Shown here: positions 47,652-56,159 of the stretch, piece by piece
Position numbering within the stretch: the first letter of the stretch is position 1
How the letters are laid out: each line of letters starts with the position of its first letter
NCBI RefSeq assembly: GCF_030816895.1
Contig: NZ_JAUSYL010000001.1
Span: 2,914,001 to 2,978,000 of the forward strand
From: Clavibacter sp. B3I6
Lineage (GTDB): Bacteria > Actinomycetota > Actinomycetes > Actinomycetales > Microbacteriaceae
DNA length: 64,000 nt
Reading direction: 5' to 3'
The notes under the pieces: model-generated
Told to the model about the DNA's origin: nothing
Databases searched by the model: none
The model's input: only the letters and a program-made list of their open reading frames with translations
Program-made: the position numbers and the translations under genes

Positions 47652-48674
47652 ATGACCACCATCCATCACCCGGAGACGCGCGGCCCCGAGACGCGGCCGC
47701 CGACGAGCGGCGTGCGCGGCCTCGTCGCACGGCATCCGCTCGTCGCGTTCGCCTCCCTCGCCATCGCGGGGAGCTGGGTCGCCTGGCTGCCATACATCAT
47801 GTCGTCGCACGGCCTGGGGCTCTGGGACATCGACTTCCCCGAGATCCTCGGCAGCGCCCAGCTCTCCGGCGTGCTGCCCGGCGCGTACCTCGGGCCGATC
47901 GCGGCCGCGTTCCTGGTGACGGCCGTGACCGAGGGGCGGCCGGGCCTGAAGCGCTGGGCCTCACGGCTGTGGCGCTGGCGGGTCGGCGGGCGCTGGTACG
48001 CCCTCGCGCTCGTCGGCGTGCCGGTGGTCGTGCTCGCGTCCGGTGCCGCGTTCTCCGGCGGGGACGTCCACGCGCCGTCGCTGCTCGCGCTCGCGGTCTA
48101 CGTGCCCGCCCTGCTGCTGCAGATGGTCACGACCGGGCTCGCCGAGGAGCCGGGCTGGCGCGACTTCGCGCTGCCCCGGCTGCAGCGGAGGTCGGGCCCG
48201 CTCGTCGCCAGCCTCCTGCTCGGACCCCTGTGGGCGTTCTGGCACCTGCCGCTGTTCCTCAGCGACTGGGGCGGATGGCCGGACGCCCGGTGGACGCGGC
48301 CGCTGTACTTCACGGGGTTCTGCATCGCGTTCACGATCATCATCACCTGGGTCTTCAACCGCACCCGCGAGAGCCTGCCCCTCATCGTGCTGCTGCACGT
48401 GGGCGTGAACAACACGTCGTCGGTGCTGTGGCCGGAGATGTTCCCGACCATCGACGGGGAGACGAGCATGCTCGCGCTCATGACCGCCGCGACCGTCGGC
48501 GCCGTCGTGCTGATCGCGGCGACGCGCGGGCGGCTGGGATTGCCGACGGCGCTGCCGACGGCGCTGCCGACGGCGCTGCCGGAGCCGGCGTCGGCGACGC
48601 CGGCCGCATCCGACCCACCAGCGCCGGAGCCCGCCGGCACCCGACTCGTACACTCGGACGATGGCCGACGCTGA
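47652..48674 (+). CDS. CPBP family intramembrane metalloprotease
   Basis: A 340-residue membrane protein with about eight helices. The Abi/CAAX-protease site is complete: GLAEEPGWRDFALPRL (EExxxR, with glutamates as metal ligand and base), WAFWHLPLFL (histidine) and VLLHVGVNNTSSVL (final HxxxN motif). Family members process peptides or confer bacteriocin self-immunity. The last 40 residues are Ala/Pro-rich with a 12-bp tandem repeat. The gene overlaps the sensor kinase by 14 bases, tying it to that two-component system. Confidence 0.87.
   Translation: MTTIHHPETRGPETRPPTSGVRGLVARHPLVAFASLAIAGSWVAWLPYIMSSHGLGLWDIDFPEILGSAQLSGVLPGAYLGPIAAAFLVTAVTEGRPGLKRWASRLWRWRVGGRWYALALVGVPVVVLASGAAFSGGDVHAPSLLALAVYVPALLLQMVTTGLAEEPGWRDFALPRLQRRSGPLVASLLLGPLWAFWHLPLFLSDWGGWPDARWTRPLYFTGFCIAFTIIITWVFNRTRESLPLIVLLHVGVNNTSSVLWPEMFPTIDGETSMLALMTAATVGAVVLIAATRGRLGLPTALPTALPTALPEPASATPAASDPPAPEPAGTRLVHSDDGRR
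48540..48582 (+). repeat. 12-bp tandem repeat in the CPBP gene
   Basis: Unit CTGCCGACGGCG, about 3.5 copies, the first with one change. It encodes Pro-Thr-Ala-Leu repeats in a cytosolic tail, so copy number could vary without shifting frame. Confidence 0.75.
48649..48660 (+). promoter_or_regulatory. Internal leaderless promoter for the sensor kinase
   Basis: TACACT at 48649-48654, six bases, ATG 48661; it lies inside the 3' end of the CPBP gene. Confidence 0.5.
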
Positions 48675-50004
48675 GACCCCCTGGCGGCCCACCGGCCTCG
48701 ATCTCGGCGTCGGCGCCGCGTGCGCCGCCGTCTCGGTGCTGCTGCTCGTGGGCCTGCCCGCGGTCGCCGGCGAGGATCCGGACCTCGCGAGCCTCGACCT
48801 CCCCACCCCCGGCGACCCCGCCTGGTGGGCGCTCGTCGTCGGCTGCCTCGCGCAGGCCGCCCTCGTCGTCCTCGTGCGGCGGTCGCCCCGGGTCGTCCCG
48901 GTGGCGGTCGCCGCGGTCGCGGTCGTGCTGCCGCTCGTGGCGCCCGCCGGCGTCTCCGGCCTCGCGACCGTCGCGATCCTCGTCGCCGTGCTCCGCGCGG
49001 TCGCGCAGCGGCCCGTCGTCCGGCTGGCGCCGTCGCTGGTCGCCACGGCCGTCCTGCTCACCGTGGGGGAGACGCTGAACAGCGTGCGCGGGGTGGGCAT
49101 CGGGCCCGCCGAGGCCGTGCTCGCGGCGCTCGTGCAGGCCGCGGGCATCGTGGGACTCCCGCTCCTCGGCGGACTCGTCGTGCGCTCCCGACGCGAGGCC
49201 CGGGACGCCCGCCGTGACGAGCTGAGCGCGCGGGTCGGCGAGCGGGACGCGCTCGTGCAGGCCGCGGTCGCGCGCGAGCGCACGGCCATGGCGCGCGAGC
49301 TGCACGACATCGCGGCGCACCACCTGTCCGGGATCGCGCTCATGGCCGCGGTCGTGGACCGGCAGATCGACTCCGCGCCCGAGGAGGCGCACCGCGGGAT
49401 CCGGCAGGTGCGCGCGCAGAGCATGGACGTGCTCGACGACCTGCGGCGGCTCGTCGGCCTCCTCCGGGAGGACCCGGACCAGGACGCCGAGCGCTCCGTC
49501 GAGACGCTCGCCGCCGTGCCCGAGCTGGTCGACCGCGCGCGGGTCGCTACCGGCGGATCCGTCGAGCTCCGCGTGCAGGAGGCCCCCGGCCGTCCCCTCG
49601 GGCAGGGCATCGGGCCGCTGGCGCAGCTCGCCGTCTACCGGACGGTGCAGGAGTCGCTGACGAACGCCGCCGCGCACGCGCCCGGGAGCGCCTGCGTCGT
49701 CGAGGTCGACGACCGGGACGCCGCAGCGCTCGTCGCGACCGTGACCAACGGGCCGGGCGACGGCGCGGCCGTCGGCCGGTCGCTCGCCAGCGCGGCCGGC
49801 GGATTCGGCCTGCTCGGCATGCGCGAGCGCGCCGAGCTCGTCGGCGCGGAGCTCGCGGCGGGATCCACCGCGGAGGGCGGCTGGCGGGTGCGCATGGCCG
49901 TGCCGCGCGAGCGCGACGCGCGGGCGGGATCCGCCGTCGGGACCCCCGCGCCCGCTGCCGCCGAGATCACCCGTACCCCCACGCCCCCGGAGGCCATCGC
50001 ATGA
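48661..50004 (+). CDS. NarL/DesK-type sensor histidine kinase
   Basis: A 447-residue membrane kinase. Four or five helices fill the first 180 residues (VSVLLLVGLPAVAG; VAVAAVAVVLPLVAP; AVLAALVQAAGIVGLPLLGG), with almost no extracytoplasmic domain, so signals probably arise in the membrane. The HisKA_3 helix ERTAMARELHDIAAHHLSG holds the phospho-acceptor His, and the ATPase has the N-box VQESLTNAAAHAPG and G-box GGFGLLGMRERAELVG. The C-terminus is an Ala/Pro tail. It overlaps the response regulator gene by four bases. Intramembrane-sensing kinases beside ABC exporters commonly detect cell-envelope antibiotics. Confidence 0.92.
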   Translation: MADAETPWRPTGLDLGVGAACAAVSVLLLVGLPAVAGEDPDLASLDLPTPGDPAWWALVVGCLAQAALVVLVRRSPRVVPVAVAAVAVVLPLVAPAGVSGLATVAILVAVLRAVAQRPVVRLAPSLVATAVLLTVGETLNSVRGVGIGPAEAVLAALVQAAGIVGLPLLGGLVVRSRREARDARRDELSARVGERDALVQAAVARERTAMARELHDIAAHHLSGIALMAAVVDRQIDSAPEEAHRGIRQVRAQSMDVLDDLRRLVGLLREDPDQDAERSVETLAAVPELVDRARVATGGSVELRVQEAPGRPLGQGIGPLAQLAVYRTVQESLTNAAAHAPGSACVVEVDDRDAAALVATVTNGPGDGAAVGRSLASAAGGFGLLGMRERAELVGAELAAGSTAEGGWRVRMAVPRERDARAGSAVGTPAPAAAEITRTPTPPEAIA

Positions 50005-50681
50005 TCCGCGTCCTCATCGCCGACGACCAGGCGCTCGTGCGCGCCGGCCTCGCCGCCCTGCTCGGTGGCGAGCCCGACATCGAGGTGGTCGGACTCGCGT
50101 CCGACGGGGCCGCGGCCCTCGCGCTCGCCCGGGAGCTCCGGCCCGACGTGGCCTGCCTGGACATCCGGATGCCCGTGCTCGACGGCATCGCGGTCGCGCG
50201 GGCGCTCGCCGGGCCCGACGCGGATCCGGCCGTGCCCGTGCTGATGCTCACCACCTTCGACCTCGACGACTACGTCTTCGGCGCGCTCGAGGCCGGCGCC
50301 AGCGGATTCCTCCTCAAGGACGCGGAGCCCGACGTGATCATCGACGCCGTCCGTCGCGTGGCCGGTGGCGACGCGACGCTCGACCAGGCCCTCACCCGCC
50401 GCGTGCTCCGCGAGTTCGTGGACCGGCGGCGCCTCCAGCCCGTCACCGGCGGCCGCGGCGAGGGCCTCCTCACCGCCCGGGAGCGCGACGTGCTCCTCCT
50501 CCTGGCGCAGGGCATGTCCAACGAGGACATCGCGGCGGCGCTCGTCGTGGAGGTGTCGACCGTGAAGTCGCACCTGGCGCGGATGCTGCCGAAGATCGGC
50601 GTGACCTCGCGCCTGCAGGCCGTGGTGTGGGCGTACCAGAACCGCGTCGTCGAGGTGCCCGGGGAGGCGGCCGGCGCCTGA
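50001..50681 (+). CDS. NarL/LuxR-family response regulator
   Basis: A 226-residue transcription factor. Receiver: VLIADDQALVRAGLAALL, phosphorylation site in ACLDIRMPVLDG, TTFDLDDYVF and GASGFLLKDAEP with the conserved lysine. Output: LuxR helix-turn-helix LTARERDVLLLLAQGMSNED and VSTVKSHLARMLPKIG. Paired with the overlapping kinase and presumably activates the ABC exporter genes 114 bases downstream and its own operon. Confidence 0.94.
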   Translation: MIRVLIADDQALVRAGLAALLGGEPDIEVVGLASDGAAALALARELRPDVACLDIRMPVLDGIAVARALAGPDADPAVPVLMLTTFDLDDYVFGALEAGASGFLLKDAEPDVIIDAVRRVAGGDATLDQALTRRVLREFVDRRRLQPVTGGRGEGLLTARERDVLLLLAQGMSNEDIAAALVVEVSTVKSHLARMLPKIGVTSRLQAVVWAYQNRVVEVPGEAAGA

Positions 50682-50794
50682 TCCGGGCCCGCCTCCATCG
50701 GAGGATGCAGGTCCCGAGGACCCGTCCTCCGGCCCTGGGGCCGCGGGCGGCGGATCCGCAGGCTGGGATCACCCCATCCGACGAGGAGAACGCC

Positions 50795-51565
50795 ATGCCC
50801 CCCGCATCCACCCCCGCATCCACCCTCGCGTCCCGACGCACCGGCACCGCCGTGCACCTGGACCGCGTCACCCGCACCTACCCCGACGGGCCGCGGACGG
50901 TCGTCGCCCTCGACGGCGTCAGCCTCGACATCGCGGCCGGGTCCTTCACCGCCGTCATGGGCCCGTCCGGCTCCGGCAAGTCCACCTTCCTCAACGTCGC
51001 GGCCGGGCTCGACCTGCCGACCGGAGGCCGCGTCGTCATCGGCGGCACAGACCTCTCCGGCATGTCACCGGACACGCTCACCCGCTTCCGGCGCGAGCGC
51101 GTGGGCTTCGTGTTCCAGGGCTACAACCTCATCAGCCACCTCACCGTCGGCGAGAACGTGCGCCTGCCGCTCACGCTCGCCGGTGGCCGGCCCGACGCCG
51201 AGCGGATCCGCGCCCTGCTGACCGCCGTCGGCCTCGTCGAGATGGAGGGCCGCCTCCCGGGCGAGCTCTCCGGCGGCCAGGCGCAGCGCGTCGCCGTCGC
51301 CCGGGCGCTCGCCGCCGACCCGGACGTGATCTTCGCCGACGAGCCGACCGGAGCCCTCGACGCGCGCACGGCCGACGGGATCCTGCAGCTGTTCCGCACC
51401 GCGGTGCGCGACCTCGGGCAGACCGTGGTGCTCGTGACCCACGACCCGCGCGCCGCCGCATCCGCCGACCGCGTGCTCTTCCTCGCCGACGGCCGCTTCC
51501 GCGGGGAGCTCGCCTCCCCGACGGTCGAGCAGGTCGCCGCCCGCCTCGTCGAGCTGGGGCGCTAG
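50795..51565 (+). CDS. ABC transporter ATP-binding protein (MacB/LolD-like)
   Basis: 256 residues. Walker A MGPSGSGKSTFLNVAAG, Q-loop VFQGYNLISHLTV, signature LSGGQAQRVAVARALA, Walker B VIFADEPTGALDARTAD and the switch HDPR are all present. The sequence belongs to the MacB/LolD/SalX group that works with FtsX-type permeases; the permease gene starts three bases after its stop. ATG 50795 has GAGGAGA upstream. Predicted to power an antibiotic-peptide or lipid exporter, or a resistance-sensing complex. Confidence 0.94.
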   Translation: MPPASTPASTLASRRTGTAVHLDRVTRTYPDGPRTVVALDGVSLDIAAGSFTAVMGPSGSGKSTFLNVAAGLDLPTGGRVVIGGTDLSGMSPDTLTRFRRERVGFVFQGYNLISHLTVGENVRLPLTLAGGRPDAERIRALLTAVGLVEMEGRLPGELSGGQAQRVAVARALAADPDVIFADEPTGALDARTADGILQLFRTAVRDLGQTVVLVTHDPRAAASADRVLFLADGRFRGELASPTVEQVAARLVELGR

Positions 51566-51568
51566 ACC

Positions 51569-53437
51569 ATGCGCACCGCCATCCGCTCCGTGCTCGTCGT
51601 GAACCGCGCGAGCCTCCTCGGCACGGCCCTCGTCGTCGCCCTCACCGCGATGATTCTGGCCCTCACCGGCGCCTGGCTCGAGGCGGGCGTCCGCGAGCCG
51701 GACCTCCTGCTCCTCTCCACCGTCGCGAGCTCGTTCGCGGGCACGCTCCTCCTCATCGCCGTGCTCGTGGTCGCCGGGTCGTTCTCGGCCGCGCTCGCCC
51801 GCCGCCGACGCGACTTCGCGCTGCTCCGGGCGGTCGGCGCCACCACGCGCCAGGTCCGCGGCACCGTCACGGCCGAGGCGCTCGTGATCCTCGGGGTCGC
51901 CGGCCCCGTCGGAGCCGTCGCCGGACTGCTGCTCGCGCCCGTCGCCGCGCCGATGCTCGAGGCCGGCGGCCTCCTGCCGGCCGGCTTCACGCTCGGGGTG
52001 TCGCCGCTGCCCGTCGTCGGGGCGCTCGCCGTGCTCGTGCCCACGGGGATCCTCGCGGCCCTGCTGGCCGCGCGGGGGATCCTCCGGGTCAGCCCCACCG
52101 CCGCCGTGCGGGAGAGCGCGGTCGACCCCGTCGGCATCGGCCGCGGCCGCCGCATCGCCGCGATCGCCACCGCCGCCCTCGGGCTCCTCGCCGCGGGCAC
52201 GCCGTTCGTCTCGCCGGGCCTGCTCGGCAGCGCCACGGGCGCGTCCTCGGCGATCCTGCTCGTCGTCGCCGCGGGCCTCGCCGGTCCGCTCCTCGTGCGG
52301 TGGGCGGCGTCCCGCGCCGTGGCCGCATCCGGATCCCGCGGCGGTGCCGCCCGCGTGCTGGCCGTCGCCAACGCCCGCGGCTTCTCCCGTCGGTTCAGCG
52401 CCGCGGTGATCCCGCTGGCCCTGCTCGTCGGGCTCGGATCCGTGCAGTCCGGCACCGACCTCGCCGTCGCCCGCGCCGGTGAGCAGCAGCTCCGGGCGTC
52501 CGTCGCCGCGGACCTCGTCGCGGTCGCCTCAGGCGGTGACGGGATCACGGCCGCGCAGGTCGCGGCGGTCCGTGCCGTGCCGGGCGTCGCCGCCATCACC
52601 GCCACCGGCGGACTCGACGCGAGCATCCGCGTCGAGCAGCCGGACCCGGACGACGGCGCGTTCGGCGGCCTGTCCTGGGAGCCGGCGTCGCTCCGCACGC
52701 TCACGCCCGGTCCCGCGCTCCTGGATCCGGCCGTGCGGGAGGGGTCGCTCGACGACCTCGCCGAGCCCGGCACCATCGCGGTGAGCACCGACGCGCTCGT
52801 GCTCACGGGCCTCGGCGTGGGGGACTCCGTCGACCTCCGCATCGCCGACGGCCCCGAGGAGGAGCGGCGCATCGTCGCCGTGTACGACCGGGGCCTCGGC
52901 CTCGGCGACCAGATGGTGGGCGCTCCGGCCGCCGGCGCGCCCGCCGACGCCGTGCTCGTCCGCCTCGACGGCGCCGCACCGGACGACGCGCAGGCCGCCA
53001 TCGCGGCGCTCGGGCTCCGGGCGCTGACCCCCGACGCCTACGCCGACACCGCCACCGCGGGCGGCGCCGCCGAGCGCCAGCTCTCGCTCGTGCTCCTCGT
53101 GTCGCTGCTGGGGCTCGTCGCCGCGGCCGCTGCGACGACGCTCGTCGGATCCACGCGCGGCCGCCGCGAGGAGCTCACGCTGCTCCGCCGGGTGGGCGCG
53201 ACCCGCGCGCAGCTGATGCGGACGCTGGGCGTCGAGACCGCCTTCATCGTGGTCGCAGCCCTCGCGATCGGGATGCTCGCCGTCCTGCCCGCCCTCACGG
53301 GGATCGGCCAGGGCCTGCTCGGGATCCCGCTGCCCGTCGTCGACGTGCCGGTCACGCTCGCGCTCGGCCTCGCGGTCGTCGTGATCGCGGCAGCCTCGGT
53401 GCTGCCGGCGGGGTGGCGCGGCGCGTCGGGCCGATGA
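51569..53437 (+). CDS. FtsX-type ABC transporter permease
   Basis: A 622-residue membrane protein with about ten helices in two FtsX-like bundles: helix 1 near residue 12, VASSFAGTLLLIAVLVVAGS with LARRRRDFALLRAVGATTRQ, a middle set with large extracytoplasmic loop (about 285-500), and a second bundle ending RREELTLLRRVGATRAQL and VTLALGLAVVVIAAASVLPA. The repeated RRxxxLLRxVGAT motif contacts the ATPase. Two-domain layout and kinase/regulator neighbours are as in peptide-antibiotic detoxification modules (BceB-like, but BceB has ten helices with a single loop). Substrate unknown. Confidence 0.9.
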   Translation: MRTAIRSVLVVNRASLLGTALVVALTAMILALTGAWLEAGVREPDLLLLSTVASSFAGTLLLIAVLVVAGSFSAALARRRRDFALLRAVGATTRQVRGTVTAEALVILGVAGPVGAVAGLLLAPVAAPMLEAGGLLPAGFTLGVSPLPVVGALAVLVPTGILAALLAARGILRVSPTAAVRESAVDPVGIGRGRRIAAIATAALGLLAAGTPFVSPGLLGSATGASSAILLVVAAGLAGPLLVRWAASRAVAASGSRGGAARVLAVANARGFSRRFSAAVIPLALLVGLGSVQSGTDLAVARAGEQQLRASVAADLVAVASGGDGITAAQVAAVRAVPGVAAITATGGLDASIRVEQPDPDDGAFGGLSWEPASLRTLTPGPALLDPAVREGSLDDLAEPGTIAVSTDALVLTGLGVGDSVDLRIADGPEEERRIVAVYDRGLGLGDQMVGAPAAGAPADAVLVRLDGAAPDDAQAAIAALGLRALTPDAYADTATAGGAAERQLSLVLLVSLLGLVAAAAATTLVGSTRGRREELTLLRRVGATRAQLMRTLGVETAFIVVAALAIGMLAVLPALTGIGQGLLGIPLPVVDVPVTLALGLAVVVIAAASVLPAGWRGASGR

Positions 53438-53446
53438 CGTCGGCCC
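53428..53446. terminator. Hairpin at the end of the ABC permease gene
   Basis: Stem GGGCCGA/TCGGCCC with loop TGACG; the loop contains the permease stop codon. Converging genes on both sides. Confidence 0.45.
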
Positions 53447-53502
53447 GGGGGCGAGGGCGGCGCTCCGGGCGGCCGTCGGTGTCAGGTGACGACGCGCTCG
53501 GC

Positions 53503-53955
53503 CTACGCCCGCCCGCGCACCGGCCGGCAGATCAGCACCGGGCACGGCGCCGAGTGCTGCACGCGGCTCGCGGTGCTGCCCAGGAGGATCGTCGCGGTGA
53601 GGCCGCGGCCGCCCGCGGCCATGGAGATCAGGCCGGCGTTCAGGTCCTCGGCGGCGCGGATGATCTCGGTGGCGGGCGAGCCGCTGCGGACCTCGCGGTG
53701 GATCCTCGGGCCCCAGCGGTCGAAGACGGCGGCGACCGCGTCGACGGCGGACTCCGCGTCGCGGCGGTAGCTGAGCTCCGTCTGGCCCGGGCCGTGGTGC
53801 GGTCCCAGCTCGTTCGCGAACGGCGCCGCGGCGTACGGGCTCACGACCGCGAGGACGGTGACGTCGCGGATCTCGCGGGAGTCGGCGATCAGCTGGAACT
53901 GGCGGGCGGCCTCGAGCGACGCCTTCGATCCGTCGGTGGTGACGATCACGTGCAT
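53503..53955 (-). CDS. Universal stress protein (UspA family)
   Basis: 150 residues, one Usp domain. Seen: IVTTDGSKASLEAARQF at the N-terminus and the ATP-binding C-terminal motif GGRGLTATILLGSTASRV with HSAPCPVLI. The GxxG(9x)GS/T spacing fits ATP-binding members. The gene begins two bases downstream of the permease gene's stop, so both are co-transcribed; it may regulate or respond to transport or stress. Confidence 0.92.
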   Translation of the reverse strand: MHVIVTTDGSKASLEAARQFQLIADSREIRDVTVLAVVSPYAAAPFANELGPHHGPGQTELSYRRDAESAVDAVAAVFDRWGPRIHREVRSGSPATEIIRAAEDLNAGLISMAAGGRGLTATILLGSTASRVQHSAPCPVLICRPVRGRA

Positions 53956-53957
53956 GG

Positions 53958-55424
53958 TCAGACCTCCCTGTCCGTGGGGCCGGCCGCGGCGACCGCCGCC
54001 GCGTCCCCGGGATCCGGCCGCGTGTTCCCGAAGGCGCGCTGGGCCAGGTAGAGCACGAGCCCGAGAGCGAGGAGCCCGCCGACCCACAGCAGCGCGGCGG
54101 GGTCGTCGATGAGCGTGTAGATCAGCACGGCCACGTTGCCGACGATGCCGACGATGAGCAGCGGCGTGTTCGCGCGGTAGGTGTCCGCGGTCTCGTCCTG
54201 GCCGCGGAGCTTGAGGCACGCGACGATCACGAGCGCGTAGATGAAGAGGAGGAACACCACGGTGATGGTGGCGAGGCGGTCGACGATGTCGAGCCGCTCG
54301 TCCTCGGGGATGCCCGCCTGGCTCGAGCGGATCGCGGCGCCGATGATGAGGAGGCTCGCGACCACCGCGCCGCCGAAGATCAGCGCCACGTAGGGGCTGC
54401 GCCGCGCCGGGTGGACCTTCGCGAAGATCGCGGGCACGACGTTCTCGCGGGCCATGCCGAACAGGATCCGCGACTGGGCCACCACCGTCACGAGCGCCGT
54501 GTTGCTGATGGCGACCATGGCGATCAGGCCGAAGATCACGAGCATCACGGCGGCGGGGATGAAGAAGAGGTCGGCGCGCACCACCTCGAGGAGCGTGTTG
54601 CCGGCGAGGGCGTCGATCGGGACGGCGAGGGCCGCCGCCATCGAGACGAGGACGTAGACGACGCCGGCGGTCATCATGCCGCCGATGAGCGCGCGGGGGA
54701 ACGCGTGCGACGGGTCGATGGTCTCCTCGGCGACGTTGGCGGCGTTCTCGAAGCCGGTCATCGCGAAGAAGGCGAGCGAGACGCCGGCGAGGACAGCGAG
54801 CACCGCGGATCCGCCGCCGCCCTCCACCTGGAACTGCAGCAGCACGGACGGATCGCCGACGCCCTCGACCAGGGCGATCACGCCGATGGCGACCACGACG
54901 ATCAGGCCGGTGATCTCCACGAACGTCATGACCACGTTCGCGACGACCGACTCGCTGATCCCGATGAGGTTGATGAGCGTGATGACGGCCACGAACGCGA
55001 CCGCGATGCCGGTGGTCGCCCAGATGGCGGACTCGGGCAGGCCGATGAGGTCGCTGAGGTAGCGGACGAAGCCGGCGGCGAGGGAGCCGACCGCGGCCAT
55101 GTTGGCCGAGAGCATGCAGATGGTGATGAAGAAGGTGAGCACCGGGCTGCGGAACGCCTTGTTGATGTACAGGGAGGCGCCGGCGGCCTGCGGGTACTTG
55201 GTCACGAGCTCGGCGTAGGCGAGTCCCGTGATGGTCGCGATGGCGACGCCGACGAGGAACGCCATCCAGAACGCGCCGCCCACGGCCGCGGCCACGAGGC
55301 CGACGAGCACGTAGATGCCGGATCCGAGGACGTCGCCGACGACGTAGAAGTACAGCTGCTTCGCGGTGATGGACCGCTTGAGCACGCTGCGCGATGGTGC
55401 GTCTGCCTCGATGGGATTCGCCAT
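53958..55424 (-). CDS. APC superfamily permease
   Basis: A 488-residue transporter with about twelve helices. Seen: KQLYFYVVGDVLGSGIYVLVG in helix 1, GLAYAELVTKYPQAAGASLY in helix 2, SLAFFAMTGFENAANVAEET in helix 6 and AQSRILFGMARENVVPAIF near the last third. The FENxxNxAEE motif is typical of APC amino-acid transporters. Substrate unknown. Together with the downstream universal stress gene it forms a two-gene operon, a pairing seen in other bacteria where Usp domains accompany transporters. Confidence 0.88.
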   Translation of the reverse strand: MANPIEADAPSRSVLKRSITAKQLYFYVVGDVLGSGIYVLVGLVAAAVGGAFWMAFLVGVAIATITGLAYAELVTKYPQAAGASLYINKAFRSPVLTFFITICMLSANMAAVGSLAAGFVRYLSDLIGLPESAIWATTGIAVAFVAVITLINLIGISESVVANVVMTFVEITGLIVVVAIGVIALVEGVGDPSVLLQFQVEGGGGSAVLAVLAGVSLAFFAMTGFENAANVAEETIDPSHAFPRALIGGMMTAGVVYVLVSMAAALAVPIDALAGNTLLEVVRADLFFIPAAVMLVIFGLIAMVAISNTALVTVVAQSRILFGMARENVVPAIFAKVHPARRSPYVALIFGGAVVASLLIIGAAIRSSQAGIPEDERLDIVDRLATITVVFLLFIYALVIVACLKLRGQDETADTYRANTPLLIVGIVGNVAVLIYTLIDDPAALLWVGGLLALGLVLYLAQRAFGNTRPDPGDAAAVAAAGPTDREV

Positions 55425-55436
55425 TTCCCCACACTA
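55425..55436 (-). promoter_or_regulatory. Leaderless promoter for the permease-usp operon
   Basis: TAGTGT (complement of 55431-55436), six bases, ATG 55424. Confidence 0.5.
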
Positions 55437-55581
55437 GGGGCGGGGTGCCGGGCGGTGAAGGGGGTCGCGCGGATCGGGCAGCGCCCGCTATGCGCGGCAA
55501 CGCGCCGGCGGAGCGTCGGAGTCCGGGCGCGTCGTGCCGCGGATCGCCCGCCGCGCACCGGTCGCCGACGGATCCCTCGGC

Positions 55582-55587
55582 GATACT
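55582..55587 (+). promoter_or_regulatory. Candidate -10 for the leader peptide and hypothetical gene
   Basis: GATACT, about 50 bases before the leader ORF at 55637. No -35 box recognised. Confidence 0.35.
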
Positions 55588-55636
55588 GGACGAGGCGGCG
55601 CCGTCCCGGGGGCCGCCGCCGTGACGGGGAGGTCGC

Positions 55637-55675
55637 ATGATCCGAGCAGTCGACGCCAGAGGGGTGCGGGCATGA
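55637..55675 (+). CDS. Possible 12-residue leader peptide
   Basis: A short ORF, MIRAVDARGVRA, with a strong Shine-Dalgarno GGGGAGG at 55626-55632. Its TGA overlaps the ATG of the next gene as ATGA, so translation of the two would be coupled. It contains the rare codon AGA. It could be a regulatory leader or simply chance; it was found by reading the leader, not by homology. Confidence 0.35.
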   Translation: MIRAVDARGVRA

Positions 55676-56076
55676 CGCCGCGCATCCGGGCACTCCTGCT
55701 CAGCGGGGTGATCACCGGCCTGACCATGGCGATCGTGGCGGCCGCGCGACCCTGGACCCGGCGGCCCGAGCCCGACGACTGGGTCGTCCTGCGGTTCGCG
55801 GCGGGCCCGGACGCATCCGCGTACGAGGCGTTCGAGACGCTGGCCGCGACGGAGGCCGCGGGCGACGACGCGCTGCAGCTGCTCGAGGCGGGGCGCATCG
55901 ACGGCAACGAGTTCGGCGAGGACTCCTACGACGTGCACTTCGTGGGATGGGAGCGCGGGATCATGTGGAGCATCCTCGAGCCGATCTTCGCCGGCGCGCT
56001 CGTGCCCTGGACCTCGGTGGAGCTGCGCCGCGGCTTCGAGGACCAGGCGCCGGTGGTGGTGCGGGCGTCGCGCTGA
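55672..56076 (+). CDS. Hypothetical small membrane-anchored protein
   Basis: 134 residues. One N-terminal hydrophobic segment (IRALLLSGVITGLTMAIVAAA) is followed by a soluble part, DDWVVLRFAAGPDASAYEA to WTSVELRRGFEDQAPVVVR, without a family match that I recognise. The acidic composition and single anchor are the only clear traits. An upstream short ORF ends on its start codon. It lies in the 236-base space after the divergent permease promoter. ATG 55672 is preferred because the hydrophobic segment begins there; the frame is open upstream to 55534. Confidence 0.55.
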   Translation: MTPRIRALLLSGVITGLTMAIVAAARPWTRRPEPDDWVVLRFAAGPDASAYEAFETLAATEAAGDDALQLLEAGRIDGNEFGEDSYDVHFVGWERGIMWSILEPIFAGALVPWTSVELRRGFEDQAPVVVRASR

Positions 56077-56147
56077 GGGTGTCCGACCGCGCGGCGGGCG
56101 GGGACGTCGCGCCCCGCACGGGGAGGGCCGGTGTCGGCCCCCGCGTC

Positions 56148-56159
56148 TAGCGTCGGGGC
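56148..56159 (+). promoter_or_regulatory. Leaderless promoter for the GIY-YIG gene
   Basis: TAGCGT at 56148-56153, six bases CGGGGC, ATG 56160. Confidence 0.55.
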
